A stretch of DNA of 64,000 nucleotides, taken from positions 650,001 to 714,000 of the forward strand of contig NZ_JAEKEL010000001.1 in NCBI RefSeq assembly GCF_016651105.1, written 5' to 3'. Positions 36,062-44,295 of this stretch are shown here, in pieces (position 1 is the first letter of the stretch; each line of letters begins with the position of its first letter). Source of the DNA: Pseudomonas sp. TH15. GTDB lineage: Bacteria > Pseudomonadota > Gammaproteobacteria > Pseudomonadales > Pseudomonadaceae. The position numbers and the translations under genes are program-made. The notes under the pieces are model-generated. The model ran no database searches. It worked only from the letters and a program-made list of their open reading frames with translations, and was not told the DNA's origin.

Positions 36062-37393
36062 TTACAACAGCGGGATCGAGTAGCTGACGATCAGACGGTT
36101 TTCGTCTTGATCGCGAGTGCTGGCCAGGTCGGTGCGCCACATGGCGTTCTTCCAGGCAACACCGAGGTTTTTCAGCGGACCTTGTGGAACAACATAACCT
36201 ACGGTCAGGTCACGTTCCCACTCGGTCTTCTCACCAGCGGTGCTGTCGATGTTGTTGCCACGCAGGTAGATCACACCAGCAGTCAGGCCTGGCAGGCCGA
36301 CTTTGGCGAAGTCATAGGCATAGCGAGCTTGCCAGGTACGTTCGCCAGCACGGGCAAACTTCTGGATCTGCATGTCGGTGATGGTGCTGTTGGACGAGCC
36401 GTCACCCTGGTTCAGCCAAGGGAAGTCGCTGTCGCCCTTGGTGTACTGGTAGCCGCCGCCGAAGGTGTGACCTTCAACCGAGTACAAGGCCAGGTAGCTG
36501 TAAAGGTCGTTGTCGACTTTACCAGCGGTTTTGGTCTTGTTGTCCGGATAGTAACCGGAGGTGAAGTAGGCAGCAGTATCGCCGTTGGCACCGTTGTCGC
36601 GGCTGCGGTAGTAACGCAGGTCACTTTTCAGGACGCCAGGACCGATGGACCAGTTGTGCACCAGGCCCAGGAAGTTCTGCGAGTAGAAGTCTTTCAGCTC
36701 ACCGTAGTAGTACGAAGCGGTCAGATCCTTGGTGATCTTGTAGTCAGCGCCAGCGTAGTAGAACTTGTTGCTGAACTGGCCGGTGTCGTAGTTGGAGCCT
36801 TTGTTGGCGCCAGCGATCGACAGATCTGCATCGTTGCTGGAGTTACGGCCTTTGGCGGACTCGATTTGACCAGCGGTCAGGGTCAGGTCTTTGATTTCGT
36901 TCGAAGTGAGCTGACCACCGGTGAAGGTTTGTGGCAGCAGACGACCATCGTTGTACTTGATGACCGGGTTGTTCGGCATCAGGGTGCCGACTTTCAGTTC
37001 GGTCTGGGAGATCTTGACCTTACCGGTCAGACCCAGGCTTCCGAAGTCTGGAACAGCACTGTTGCCATCGCTCGGGAACACGGTGCCGCCAGAAGAAGTG
37101 CCGCTGGAGTTACCGCTCTTGGCCGGGCTGGAATCCAGACGCACGCCGTACAGGCCGATCGCATCAACGCCGAACTGAACAGTACCTTGGGTGTAACCCG
37201 AGATGAAACGCAGATCGAAGCCTTGGCCCCACTCTTCGTTCTTGTTCGCGCCAGTGCCATCGCGGTTATCGGTGTTGATGTAGAAGTTACGCAGACCCAA
37301 GGTAGCCTTGCTGTCTTCGATGAAACCGGCGGCGCCTGCCTGCTGCGCCAAAACCCCTACGGCCACTGCCAGGGCCAAAGTGGACTTGTTCAT
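36062..37393 (-). CDS. OprD-family outer-membrane porin
   Basis: 443 aa with a signal peptide (STLALAVAVGVLAQQAGA, cleavage about 22). Mature start AGFIEDSKATLGLRNFYINTDNRDG and repeated aromatic beta-strands up to the C-terminal NRLIVSYSIPLL typical of the 18-strand OprD fold. The family takes up amino acids, small acids and related anions. Position between lsfA and a taurine-type binding protein suggests a role in organosulfur uptake, but this is inference. A serine/glycine-rich loop (SGNSSGTSSGG) is at about 115. Best described as OprE/OprQ-like. Confidence 0.88.
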   Translation of the reverse strand: MNKSTLALAVAVGVLAQQAGAAGFIEDSKATLGLRNFYINTDNRDGTGANKNEEWGQGFDLRFISGYTQGTVQFGVDAIGLYGVRLDSSPAKSGNSSGTSSGGTVFPSDGNSAVPDFGSLGLTGKVKISQTELKVGTLMPNNPVIKYNDGRLLPQTFTGGQLTSNEIKDLTLTAGQIESAKGRNSSNDADLSIAGANKGSNYDTGQFSNKFYYAGADYKITKDLTASYYYGELKDFYSQNFLGLVHNWSIGPGVLKSDLRYYRSRDNGANGDTAAYFTSGYYPDNKTKTAGKVDNDLYSYLALYSVEGHTFGGGYQYTKGDSDFPWLNQGDGSSNSTITDMQIQKFARAGERTWQARYAYDFAKVGLPGLTAGVIYLRGNNIDSTAGEKTEWERDLTVGYVVPQGPLKNLGVAWKNAMWRTDLASTRDQDENRLIVSYSIPLL

Positions 37394-37574
37394 TGTTTCG
37401 CTCCTCTCGTTCTAATTCTTGTGTATCTGGTCCTGGGTCGTATGCCCTGGATCCGAAGATGCGCGATTAGCGCCAGACCGTGACCAATAAGTCAATCGTT
37501 ACCAACCATGTCTACGACCTTCGTCTAACCGCAGTGATTTGGTCCCTGCAGGGTAATGAATTACTCATAAACCC

Positions 37575-37598
37575 AAAAAGAATTATTTCATTCTTTTT
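37575..37598. promoter_or_regulatory. Palindromic site AAAAAGAAT-N6-ATTCTTTTT
   Basis: A perfect 9-bp inverted repeat with a 6-bp spacer in the 364-bp divergent region between the porin and tauA genes (37394-37757). The half-site recurs upstream of lsfA and, shorter, of ssuE. The rest of the gap is AT-rich without an assignable promoter. Candidate binding site for a sulfur-starvation regulator. Confidence 0.55.
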
Positions 37599-37757
37599 CA
37601 TACCGCAATGGAATATAGCTCATCACTGCGAAACCGCACCGGGACATCAGGTATCGGCTCATAAGCTAATTACTAAATGGTATTTATTAGCCTTTTTTTA
37701 GATCGCTTAGCGTTGACACATCTTCAATTCGTCAACCCCTATCGAAAAGGCGACGCC

Positions 37758-38747
37758 ATGATGGCCAAACGCGCACTATCCAGTCAAATTGTTACAGTTT
37801 GTATATCGATATTAATTTCCTGTGGTGCTCAAGCGGCCAACCTCACGGTGGGCTATCAGACCGGTATCGACCCGAGCAAAGTACCTCAGGCAGATGGCAC
37901 TTATGAGACAGCCATTGGACAGAAAATTGACTGGCGGCGTTTTAATAGCGGCCCGGAAGTGGTCACCGCCATTGCCTCCGGCGATGTGCAGATCGGCAAC
38001 CTTGGTTCCAGCCCCCTGGCCGCGGCCGCTTCACGCAATCTGCCAATCGTCGCGTTTATCGTTTCCGCCCAGATCAACGCCGCCGAAGCCTTGGTTGTGC
38101 GTAATGGCAGCGGCATCAATAAACCGGAAGATTTGATCGGCAAGACCATCGCCACGCCCTTCGTTTCAACGTCCCATTACAGCCTGCTCGGCGCACTGAA
38201 GCATTGGGGCCTCGATGCCTCAAAAGTCAAAGTGGTGAACCTGCAACCTGCTGAAATCGCCGCTGCCTGGAAGCGTGGCGACATCGACGGCGCATTTGTC
38301 TGGTCACCGGCGCTGGGGGAAATTCGTAAGACCGGCAAGACCTTGACCGATGCCGCACAGGTCGGCCAATGGGGTGCGCCGACCTTCGAGGTCTGGGTCG
38401 CGCGCAAGGATTACGCCGAGAAGCATCCAGAGGTGGTGGCGAAATTCGCCAAGGTCACCCTGGACTCGTTCGCCGACTATGCCGCCCATAAAGACAGCTG
38501 GACTGCCGACTCGGTGCCGGTGCAGAAAATCGCCAAACTGACCGGAGCCAATGCCGCCGACGTGCCGGAATTGCTGGCCGGCTCAAACTTCCCGGATGCC
38601 AAGGCACAACAGACCAGCGCACTGCTGGACGGCGGCACGGCCAAGGCAATTGGTGAGACTGCGAAGTTTTTGAAGGAGCAAGGAAAGGTCGAAACGGTGC
38701 TGCCGGATTACTCGCCGTACGTTAGCGCGAAGTTCGTAGCGCAATAA
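37758..38747 (+). CDS. tauA: Taurine-type ABC substrate-binding protein (orphan)
   Basis: 329 aa, signal peptide to about residue 27 (ISILISCGAQA). Core ANLTVGYQTGIDPSKVPQADGTYETAIGQKIDWRRFNSGPEVVTAIASGDVQIGNLGSSPLAAAASR and TIATPFVSTSHYSLLGALKHWG match TauA. The usual tauBCD genes do not follow; a REP doublet and argA come next. It may use a TauBC or SsuBC system encoded elsewhere. A second ATG one codon downstream is equally possible as start. Confidence 0.85.
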   Translation: MMAKRALSSQIVTVCISILISCGAQAANLTVGYQTGIDPSKVPQADGTYETAIGQKIDWRRFNSGPEVVTAIASGDVQIGNLGSSPLAAAASRNLPIVAFIVSAQINAAEALVVRNGSGINKPEDLIGKTIATPFVSTSHYSLLGALKHWGLDASKVKVVNLQPAEIAAAWKRGDIDGAFVWSPALGEIRKTGKTLTDAAQVGQWGAPTFEVWVARKDYAEKHPEVVAKFAKVTLDSFADYAAHKDSWTADSVPVQKIAKLTGANAADVPELLAGSNFPDAKAQQTSALLDGGTAKAIGETAKFLKEQGKVETVLPDYSPYVSAKFVAQ

Positions 38748-38751
38748 AAGC

Positions 38752-38816
38752 TTCGCGAGCAGGCTCGCTCCCACATGGATTCATTGACCAAATGTGGGAG
38801 CGAGCCTGCTCGCGAA
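38752..38816. repeat. REP-type doublet, tight hairpin
   Basis: TTCGCGAGCAGGCTCGCTCCCAC and GTGGGAGCGAGCCTGCTCGCGAA, a near-perfect hairpin between convergent tauA and argA. Confidence 0.92.
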
Positions 38817-38829
38817 TGGAACAACTCGG

Positions 38830-40128
38830 TCAGAGGGTCTTTTCGAAGATCTTCGAATTACGCTGATAGTTGTACAGCGACGCCCGCGCCGACGGCAGGC
38901 GCTCGACGCTGCTTGGCTCGAACCCACGCTCGCGGAACCAGTGAGCGGTCCGGGTGGTCAGCACGAACAGGGTTTTCAGACCCTGCGCCCGGGCACGGGT
39001 TTCGATCCGTTCCAACAGTTCATCGCCACGACCGCCATGGCGATACTCCGGGTTCACCGCCAGACAGGCCAGTTCCCCGGCATCCGAATCGGCAATCTGA
39101 TACAGCGCCGCGCAGGCGATGATCATGCCTTCGCGCTCGACCACGCTGAACTGCTCGATCTCACGTTCCAGCACTTCACGGGAACGGCGTACCAGAATCC
39201 CCTGCTCTTCCAACGGGCTGATCAAGTCCAGCAAACCACCGACGTCTTCAATCGCCGCTTCGCGCACCAGCTCGAATTGTTCCTGGGCCACCAACGTGCC
39301 GCCACCGTCGCGGGTGAACAGTTCGGTCAGCAGCGCACCGTCTTCGGCGTAGCTGACGATATGGCTACGCGCCACGCCGCCGCGACACGCTTCAGCCGCC
39401 GCATCCAGCAACTCAGCCTGATAGTTGCTGCCCAGGCGTTGCAGATGCGCCGGCACCTGTTGTGGGCGCAATTCGCGAACCAGGCGACCGTGTTCATCGA
39501 TCAAGCCCAGGTCCGCGCCGAACAGCAGCAGTTTGTCCGCGCCGAGGTCGATGGCAGCACGGGTGGCGACGTCTTCACACGCCAGGTTGAAAATCTCACC
39601 GGTCGGCGAGTAGCCCAGCGGCGACAGCAGCACGATGGAGCGCTCGTCCAGCAGGCGATTGATGCCCTTGCGGTCGACCCGGCGCACTTCGCCGGTGTGG
39701 TGATAGTCGACGCCTTCGAGCACGCCAATCGGCCGTGCCGTCACCAGGTTGCCGCTGGCCACCCGCAGCCGCGAGCCCTGCATCGGCGACGAGGCCATGT
39801 CCATGGACAACCGCGCTTCAATGGCGATACGCAGTTGACCGACCGCATCGATCACGCATTCCAGGGTCGCGGCATCGGTGATGCGCATCCCGTGGTGGTA
39901 GTGCGGGATCAGGCCGCGGGCGGCGAGGCGGGTTTCGATTTGCGGACGGGAACCATGAACCAGCACCAGTCGCACGCCGAGGCTGTGCAACAGCACCAGG
40001 TCGTGGACGATATTGCCGAAGTTCGGATGCTCCACACCGTCGCCGGGCAGCATGACGACGAACGTGCAATCGCGGTGGGCATTGATGTAAGGAGATGCGT
40101 GACGAAGCCAATTAACGTATTCGGGCAT
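38830..40128 (-). CDS. argA: N-acetylglutamate synthase
   Basis: 432 aa. Acetylates glutamate to start arginine synthesis. The N-terminal amino-acid-kinase domain (1-285) shows NIVHDLVLLHSLGVRLVLVHGSRPQIE; the C-terminal GNAT domain (about 290-432) shows LACLAVNPEYRHGGRGDELLERIETRA, the acetyl-CoA loop. Length equals the pseudomonad enzyme. The start MPEYVNWLRHASPYINAHRD is chosen by homology; the frame extends 19 codons upstream without support. Feedback inhibition by arginine is known for the family. Confidence 0.95.
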   Translation of the reverse strand: MPEYVNWLRHASPYINAHRDCTFVVMLPGDGVEHPNFGNIVHDLVLLHSLGVRLVLVHGSRPQIETRLAARGLIPHYHHGMRITDAATLECVIDAVGQLRIAIEARLSMDMASSPMQGSRLRVASGNLVTARPIGVLEGVDYHHTGEVRRVDRKGINRLLDERSIVLLSPLGYSPTGEIFNLACEDVATRAAIDLGADKLLLFGADLGLIDEHGRLVRELRPQQVPAHLQRLGSNYQAELLDAAAEACRGGVARSHIVSYAEDGALLTELFTRDGGGTLVAQEQFELVREAAIEDVGGLLDLISPLEEQGILVRRSREVLEREIEQFSVVEREGMIIACAALYQIADSDAGELACLAVNPEYRHGGRGDELLERIETRARAQGLKTLFVLTTRTAHWFRERGFEPSSVERLPSARASLYNYQRNSKIFEKTL

Positions 40129-40294
40129 GAACCTGGGCCTGTAATAAATAGCAGCCAAAAAATGGGCGAAACACAAAACGCACAACGGGCTGGTGGTTAT
40201 CGTCGGAACAGGCTTGGCAACACGCGAGCTCTCCTCATGAATACGGGTTTGGACACTGGTAATTTAAACCGGTTAATCAGCCTAAACACAGAAC

Positions 40295-40384
40295 CTGTGG
40301 GAGCGGGCTTGCTCGCGAAGGGGCCGTGTCAGCCGACATCAATATTGCCTGACACACCACTTTCGCGAGCAAGCCCGCTCCCAC
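40295..40384. repeat. REP-type doublet
   Basis: GTGGGAGCGGGCTTGCTCGCGAA and TTTCGCGAGCAAGCCCGCTCCCAC. It lies between argE and argA, which share orientation. Confidence 0.9.
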
Positions 40385-40395
40385 CTGGATTGCGT

Positions 40396-41565
40396 TTAAC
40401 TGGCTGGCATTGGGTTTTGGGCCGGCGTCAGGCAGTAATGTTCAATCAGTTGTCGTAATAGATGCACGGTAGGCTGCAAACGTGACATTTCGAGGTATTC
40501 CCCCGGTTGGTGAGCGCAGGCGATGTCGCCCGGGCCAAGCACCAGTGTTTCGCAGCCAAGACGCTGAAGATAAGGTGCTTCCGTGCCGAACGCTACTGCT
40601 TCGGCCCGATGACCGGTGAGCTTTTCCGCGACCCGGACCAATTCGGCGTCTTCGGCCTGCTCGAACGGTGGCACTTCGGGGAACAGCGGCGCGTAATCGA
40701 TCTTCACCTGATGCCGCTCGGCAATCGGCTTGAGCTTCTGCAAAATCGCCTCGCGCAGGGCATTCGGGTCCATGCCCGGCAGCGGTCGCAGGTCAAATTC
40801 CAGCGAACACTGGCCACAGATGCGGTTGGGGTTGTCACCGCCGTGGATGCAGCCGAAGTTCATCGTCGGTTGCGGCACGCTGAACTGCGGGTTGCGGAAT
40901 TCGCGTTGCCATAAAAGACGCAAGCCGCGCAGTTCGCCAATCGCGTCGTGCATGGCTTCGAGAGCACTGTGCCCCAGGCTTGGGTCCGAGGAATGGCCGC
41001 TGCGACCGAGAATATCGATGCGTTCCATCATCACGCCTTTATGCAGGCGGATCGGCTTCAGGCCGGTCGGCTCGCCAATCACCGCCGCCCGGCCCAGCGG
41101 GCGTCCAGCGGCGGCCAGGGCCCGCGCCCCGGACATCGAGCTTTCTTCATCGCAAGTGGCGAGGATCATCAAGGGCTGCTTGAACGGCTGGTCGAGCAGC
41201 GGAATGACCGCTTCGATGGCCAAGGCGAAAAAGCCCTTCATGTCACAACTGCCGAGGCCGACCCAACGGCCGTCCACTTCCGTCAGTTTCAAAGGATCGG
41301 TCTGCCACAACGCGCCGTCGAACGGCACGGTGTCGCTGTGCCCGGCCAGCACTAGCCCACCGGGGCCGGAACCAAAACTGGCGAGCAAGTTGAATTTGCC
41401 GGGGCTGACCTGCTGGATATCACAGGCAAAACCCAAATCACCGAGCCAGGTCGCCAGCAAGTCGATCACCGGACGATTGGTTTGATCCAGGCTCGGCTGG
41501 GTACAACTGACCGACGGCGCAGCGATCAGCGCAGCGAACTGATCTTTCATGGACGGCAAAGGCAT
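40396..41565 (-). CDS. argE: Acetylornithine deacetylase
   Basis: 389-aa M20-family zinc peptidase fold. Hydrolyses N-acetylornithine to ornithine. Metal and catalytic residues: His76 and Asp78 (AGHSDTVPFDG), Asp108 (GLGSCDMKGF), Glu140-Glu141 (TCDEESSMSGA), and a distal His in DIACAHQPGEYLE. Start with GGAG eight bases upstream. It lies upstream of argA in the same orientation with a REP doublet between, so both arginine genes may be one loosely coupled unit. Many pseudomonads also use ArgJ; this enzyme would then have a salvage role. Confidence 0.93.
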   Translation of the reverse strand: MPLPSMKDQFAALIAAPSVSCTQPSLDQTNRPVIDLLATWLGDLGFACDIQQVSPGKFNLLASFGSGPGGLVLAGHSDTVPFDGALWQTDPLKLTEVDGRWVGLGSCDMKGFFALAIEAVIPLLDQPFKQPLMILATCDEESSMSGARALAAAGRPLGRAAVIGEPTGLKPIRLHKGVMMERIDILGRSGHSSDPSLGHSALEAMHDAIGELRGLRLLWQREFRNPQFSVPQPTMNFGCIHGGDNPNRICGQCSLEFDLRPLPGMDPNALREAILQKLKPIAERHQVKIDYAPLFPEVPPFEQAEDAELVRVAEKLTGHRAEAVAFGTEAPYLQRLGCETLVLGPGDIACAHQPGEYLEMSRLQPTVHLLRQLIEHYCLTPAQNPMPAS

Positions 41566-41722
41566 CGCTGACTCCAAACTCCCGATTTGAAGTCCATCAT
41601 AGAACCATCCGGCTTCAGGAATAAACCGCCGCGGCGCGTAGGACTTGTGAGTCCTGTACACTGCACGACCTTGGCAGCCACACATTCCCCCGGCTGCGCT
41701 CCCGATCCTGGATTTTCCGGCC

Positions 41723-43090
41723 ATGCAGAAAGAAACCGAAATCAAACTCCGCGTCAGCCGCGAAACCCTCGCTGCCCTGCGCGAGCACCCGCTACTGAAA
41801 AAACGCAACAAAAGTGGCTGGGAACGCCGTGAGTTGATGAACCAGTACTTCGACACGCCTGAGCGCGACCTGGCCCGCGCCAAGGTTGCCCTGCGCCTGC
41901 GCCGCGATGGCGAAGAAGTGATTCAGACCCTCAAGACCCGCGGCCAGAGCGTTGCCGGTCTGTCCGAGCGTAACGAATACGACTGGAACCTGCCCAAAGC
42001 CAAGCTCGACGTGAAGAAACTCGACGGCGAATGCTGGCCTGAAGAGCTGGCCGAGCTGGACAAGAAAACCCTGAAAGCCATTTTCACCACCGATTTCGTT
42101 CGCGAACGCGCGGAAATCGCTTGGGGCCGTGGCAAGACCAAAGTGGTCATCGAAGCGGCGCTGGACTTCGGCCACGTAGTGGTCGGTAAACAGAAAGAAG
42201 AAATCTGCGAGCTCGAACTGGAACTGCGCGAAGGCGAACCTTCCGCGCTGCTGGAACTGGCCGCTGAACTGGCCGCGACCCTGGCCCTGATGCCGTGTGA
42301 CATCAGCAAGGCCGAGCGCGGCTATCGTTTGTACGACGCCAACAGCTACTCGCTGAGCCTGCCGGCGCCGCAAATCACTGCCGAAATGCCGCTGGACGAC
42401 GCTTTCGCCGCCCTGAGCTGGCACTTGTTGGGCAGCAGCCAGCGTCTGGCTGAACAATATCGCTTCAATGGCCACTGGCGCCTGTTGCAGGACTGGGTCG
42501 AAAACCTCGGTGAACTGCGCGCGCTGCTCAGCAGCCTCGGTCAAGCGGCACCGCGTCAGTCGACTCACGACCTGCGCGTTGCACTCGACACCTTGCTGGA
42601 AGACTGGCGTCCGCTGGTTCAAGCCGGGCTGGACGACGAAGACGTGCGCAAAGCCGCGCCGGAGCAGTTCCTCGAAGAACTGGAAGACCCGCGCTGGGGC
42701 CTGTTCTCGCTGAACACTTCGCGCTGGTTGCTGGCCCGCACCTGGGCTGCTGATCGCAACGTGCGCGGCAATCGCCAAGGCGCTGCGCAACTGGCCAACT
42801 GGCTCCCGCGCCTGCTGGGCGAAGAAGCCACGGCCCTGCAATTGCAGCGTTATCAGCAACAGCCGGAAGACCTGGCCGAGCAACTGCCACGCATCGAACG
42901 CATCCAGGCCTGGATGCACCACGCCCGTGGCGTGCTGGACATCCCGGAAATGGATCGCCTGTACGGTGAGCTGAACAAACTGGCGCAACTGGCCAACGAG
43001 CCGATCACCGACGAAAGCCTGGATGCGCGCAAGCAGCAGGCGATTGCCGTGTATCAGAACCGTGCCTGGAAAATGTTGTTGCGTATGTAA
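41723..43090 (+). CDS. CYTH-CHAD protein, predicted inorganic triphosphatase
   Basis: 455 aa. N-terminal CYTH domain (1-200) starts with the ExExK motif ETEIK (Glu4, Glu6, Lys8) and has alternating charged tunnel strands (VALRLRRDGEEVIQTLKTRG, CELELELREGE). The C-terminal CHAD domain (about 225-455) has helical histidine/arginine-rich repeats such as THDLRVALDTLLEDWRPL. YgiF-type enzymes hydrolyse tripolyphosphate; CHAD domains bind polyphosphate. Divergent from argE. Confidence 0.88.
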   Translation: MQKETEIKLRVSRETLAALREHPLLKKRNKSGWERRELMNQYFDTPERDLARAKVALRLRRDGEEVIQTLKTRGQSVAGLSERNEYDWNLPKAKLDVKKLDGECWPEELAELDKKTLKAIFTTDFVRERAEIAWGRGKTKVVIEAALDFGHVVVGKQKEEICELELELREGEPSALLELAAELAATLALMPCDISKAERGYRLYDANSYSLSLPAPQITAEMPLDDAFAALSWHLLGSSQRLAEQYRFNGHWRLLQDWVENLGELRALLSSLGQAAPRQSTHDLRVALDTLLEDWRPLVQAGLDDEDVRKAAPEQFLEELEDPRWGLFSLNTSRWLLARTWAADRNVRGNRQGAAQLANWLPRLLGEEATALQLQRYQQQPEDLAEQLPRIERIQAWMHHARGVLDIPEMDRLYGELNKLAQLANEPITDESLDARKQQAIAVYQNRAWKMLLRM

Positions 43091-43100
43091 CAACTAAGAC

Positions 43101-43233
43101 CTGTGGCGAGGGAGCTTGCTCCCGCTGGGGTGCGAAGCGCCCCCAAATCCGACAAACGCGTTACGCCTGTTTCACCGCGTTTTCGGGATAGGGAGTCCTT
43201 CGGCCTCCAGCGGGAGCAAGCTCCCTCGCCACA
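43101..43233. repeat. Long intergenic palindrome, GGAGCTTGCTCC arms
   Basis: TGTGGCGAGGGAGCTTGCTCCCGCTGG and CCAGCGGGAGCAAGCTCCCTCGCCACA, well matched, between convergent genes. Confidence 0.9.
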
Positions 43234-43245
43234 AGTTCATAGGCG

Positions 43246-43716
43246 TTACCGCAACACCGGCAAACTCGTCGTGGACTTGATCTCCGACAGCGCCACGATC
43301 GAGTTCACCTCCTGAATCCCCGGCACCATCGACAGCTTCTCAAAGAAGAAGCGCTCATAAGCCTCGATGTCCGCCGTGACGATCCGCAGCAAGAAATCCA
43401 CCGACCCCATCAGCACATAACACTCCAGTACTTCGGGAAAGCCGCGAATCGCCTCGGTGAACTCTGTGAAGTTCGAACGCCCGTGGGCATTGAGTTTGAT
43501 CTCGGCGAAGATCTGCGTGTTCAGGCCTATTTTCTTGCGATCAAGCAGGGTCACCTGAGCGCGAATGATCCCCTCCTCCTTCATCCGCTGAATCCGCCGC
43601 CAGCACGGCGATTGCGACAGTCCCACCTGCTCGGCGATTTGTGCGCTGGAGAGTGAGGCGTCCTCTTGCAGCAACGCGAGAATTTTGCGGTCGTAGCCAT
43701 CCAGCTCGGCGTGCAT
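43246..43716 (-). CDS. Lrp/AsnC-family transcriptional regulator
   Basis: 156 aa. The HTH domain (residues 5-60) reads DGYDRKILALLQEDASLSSAQIAEQVGLSQSPCWRRIQRMKEEGII; the RAM/ACT-like ligand domain follows (70-150: GFPEVLECYVLMGSVDFLLRIVTADIEAYERF). Likely senses an amino acid. Divergent from the gene at 43843 with 126 bp between, so it may control that gene; target unknown. Confidence 0.9.
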   Translation of the reverse strand: MHAELDGYDRKILALLQEDASLSSAQIAEQVGLSQSPCWRRIQRMKEEGIIRAQVTLLDRKKIGLNTQIFAEIKLNAHGRSNFTEFTEAIRGFPEVLECYVLMGSVDFLLRIVTADIEAYERFFFEKLSMVPGIQEVNSIVALSEIKSTTSLPVLR

Positions 43717-43842
43717 AGAAAAACCTTTGATTGATAGCTTGTTGAATCAAACGATTCGATAAATCGCCAATGAGCCCAATCATAGATAAGAAATGCCCGA
43801 CACCGAATGTAAAAATTCCTCCAGTGATTTTGGAGACCGACC

Positions 43843-44181
43843 ATGCCGCATCTTGAAGCCGTGAATACCCCGCTAGCCCGCGCCGACGTGTGGAATGTCA
43901 GCAACGCCCATTGCCGCGTTCAGTACCAACTGCTGGCCGAGGCCGAACCGGATCTGCTGTGCCGCGCACTCAACCTGTTCGCCTTGCAGTTTCTGACCCC
44001 CGAGCAGGTCAACGTGCAACGCATGGACGATTTGCTGTCGATCGACATCGTCATCGACGGCTTGAGTTGGCATCGAGCTGAAGTGATCGCTGAAAAACTA
44101 CGTAACCTGATCAGCGTCTGCTCGGTAAACCTGCAAAGTGCCGATGCGGCGTGGGATGAGCAAACACAAGCGGCGGGCTGA
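43843..44181 (+). CDS. Hypothetical protein
   Basis: 112 aa, not recognised. No signal peptide or membrane span. The pattern of hydrophobic strands and helices (DDLLSIDIVIDGLSWHRAEVIAEKLRNLISVCSVNLQ) resembles a small alpha/beta fold such as ACT, but that is only an impression. It lies divergent to the Lrp-type regulator and upstream of the GspE-like gene. The upstream DNA has TTTTGGAGACCGACC before the ATG. Confidence 0.6.
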   Translation: MPHLEAVNTPLARADVWNVSNAHCRVQYQLLAEAEPDLLCRALNLFALQFLTPEQVNVQRMDDLLSIDIVIDGLSWHRAEVIAEKLRNLISVCSVNLQSADAAWDEQTQAAG

Positions 44182-44295
44182 AAGAACTGGAAACGGCTTT
44201 GCCAGGTAGTGGCCCAACGGTCTGCGGGTCCGCGACTATCCTTTGCACACTGCGGTCTAGATCGCTGTTTGCAGGATTGTTCATAAGGAACCCGC

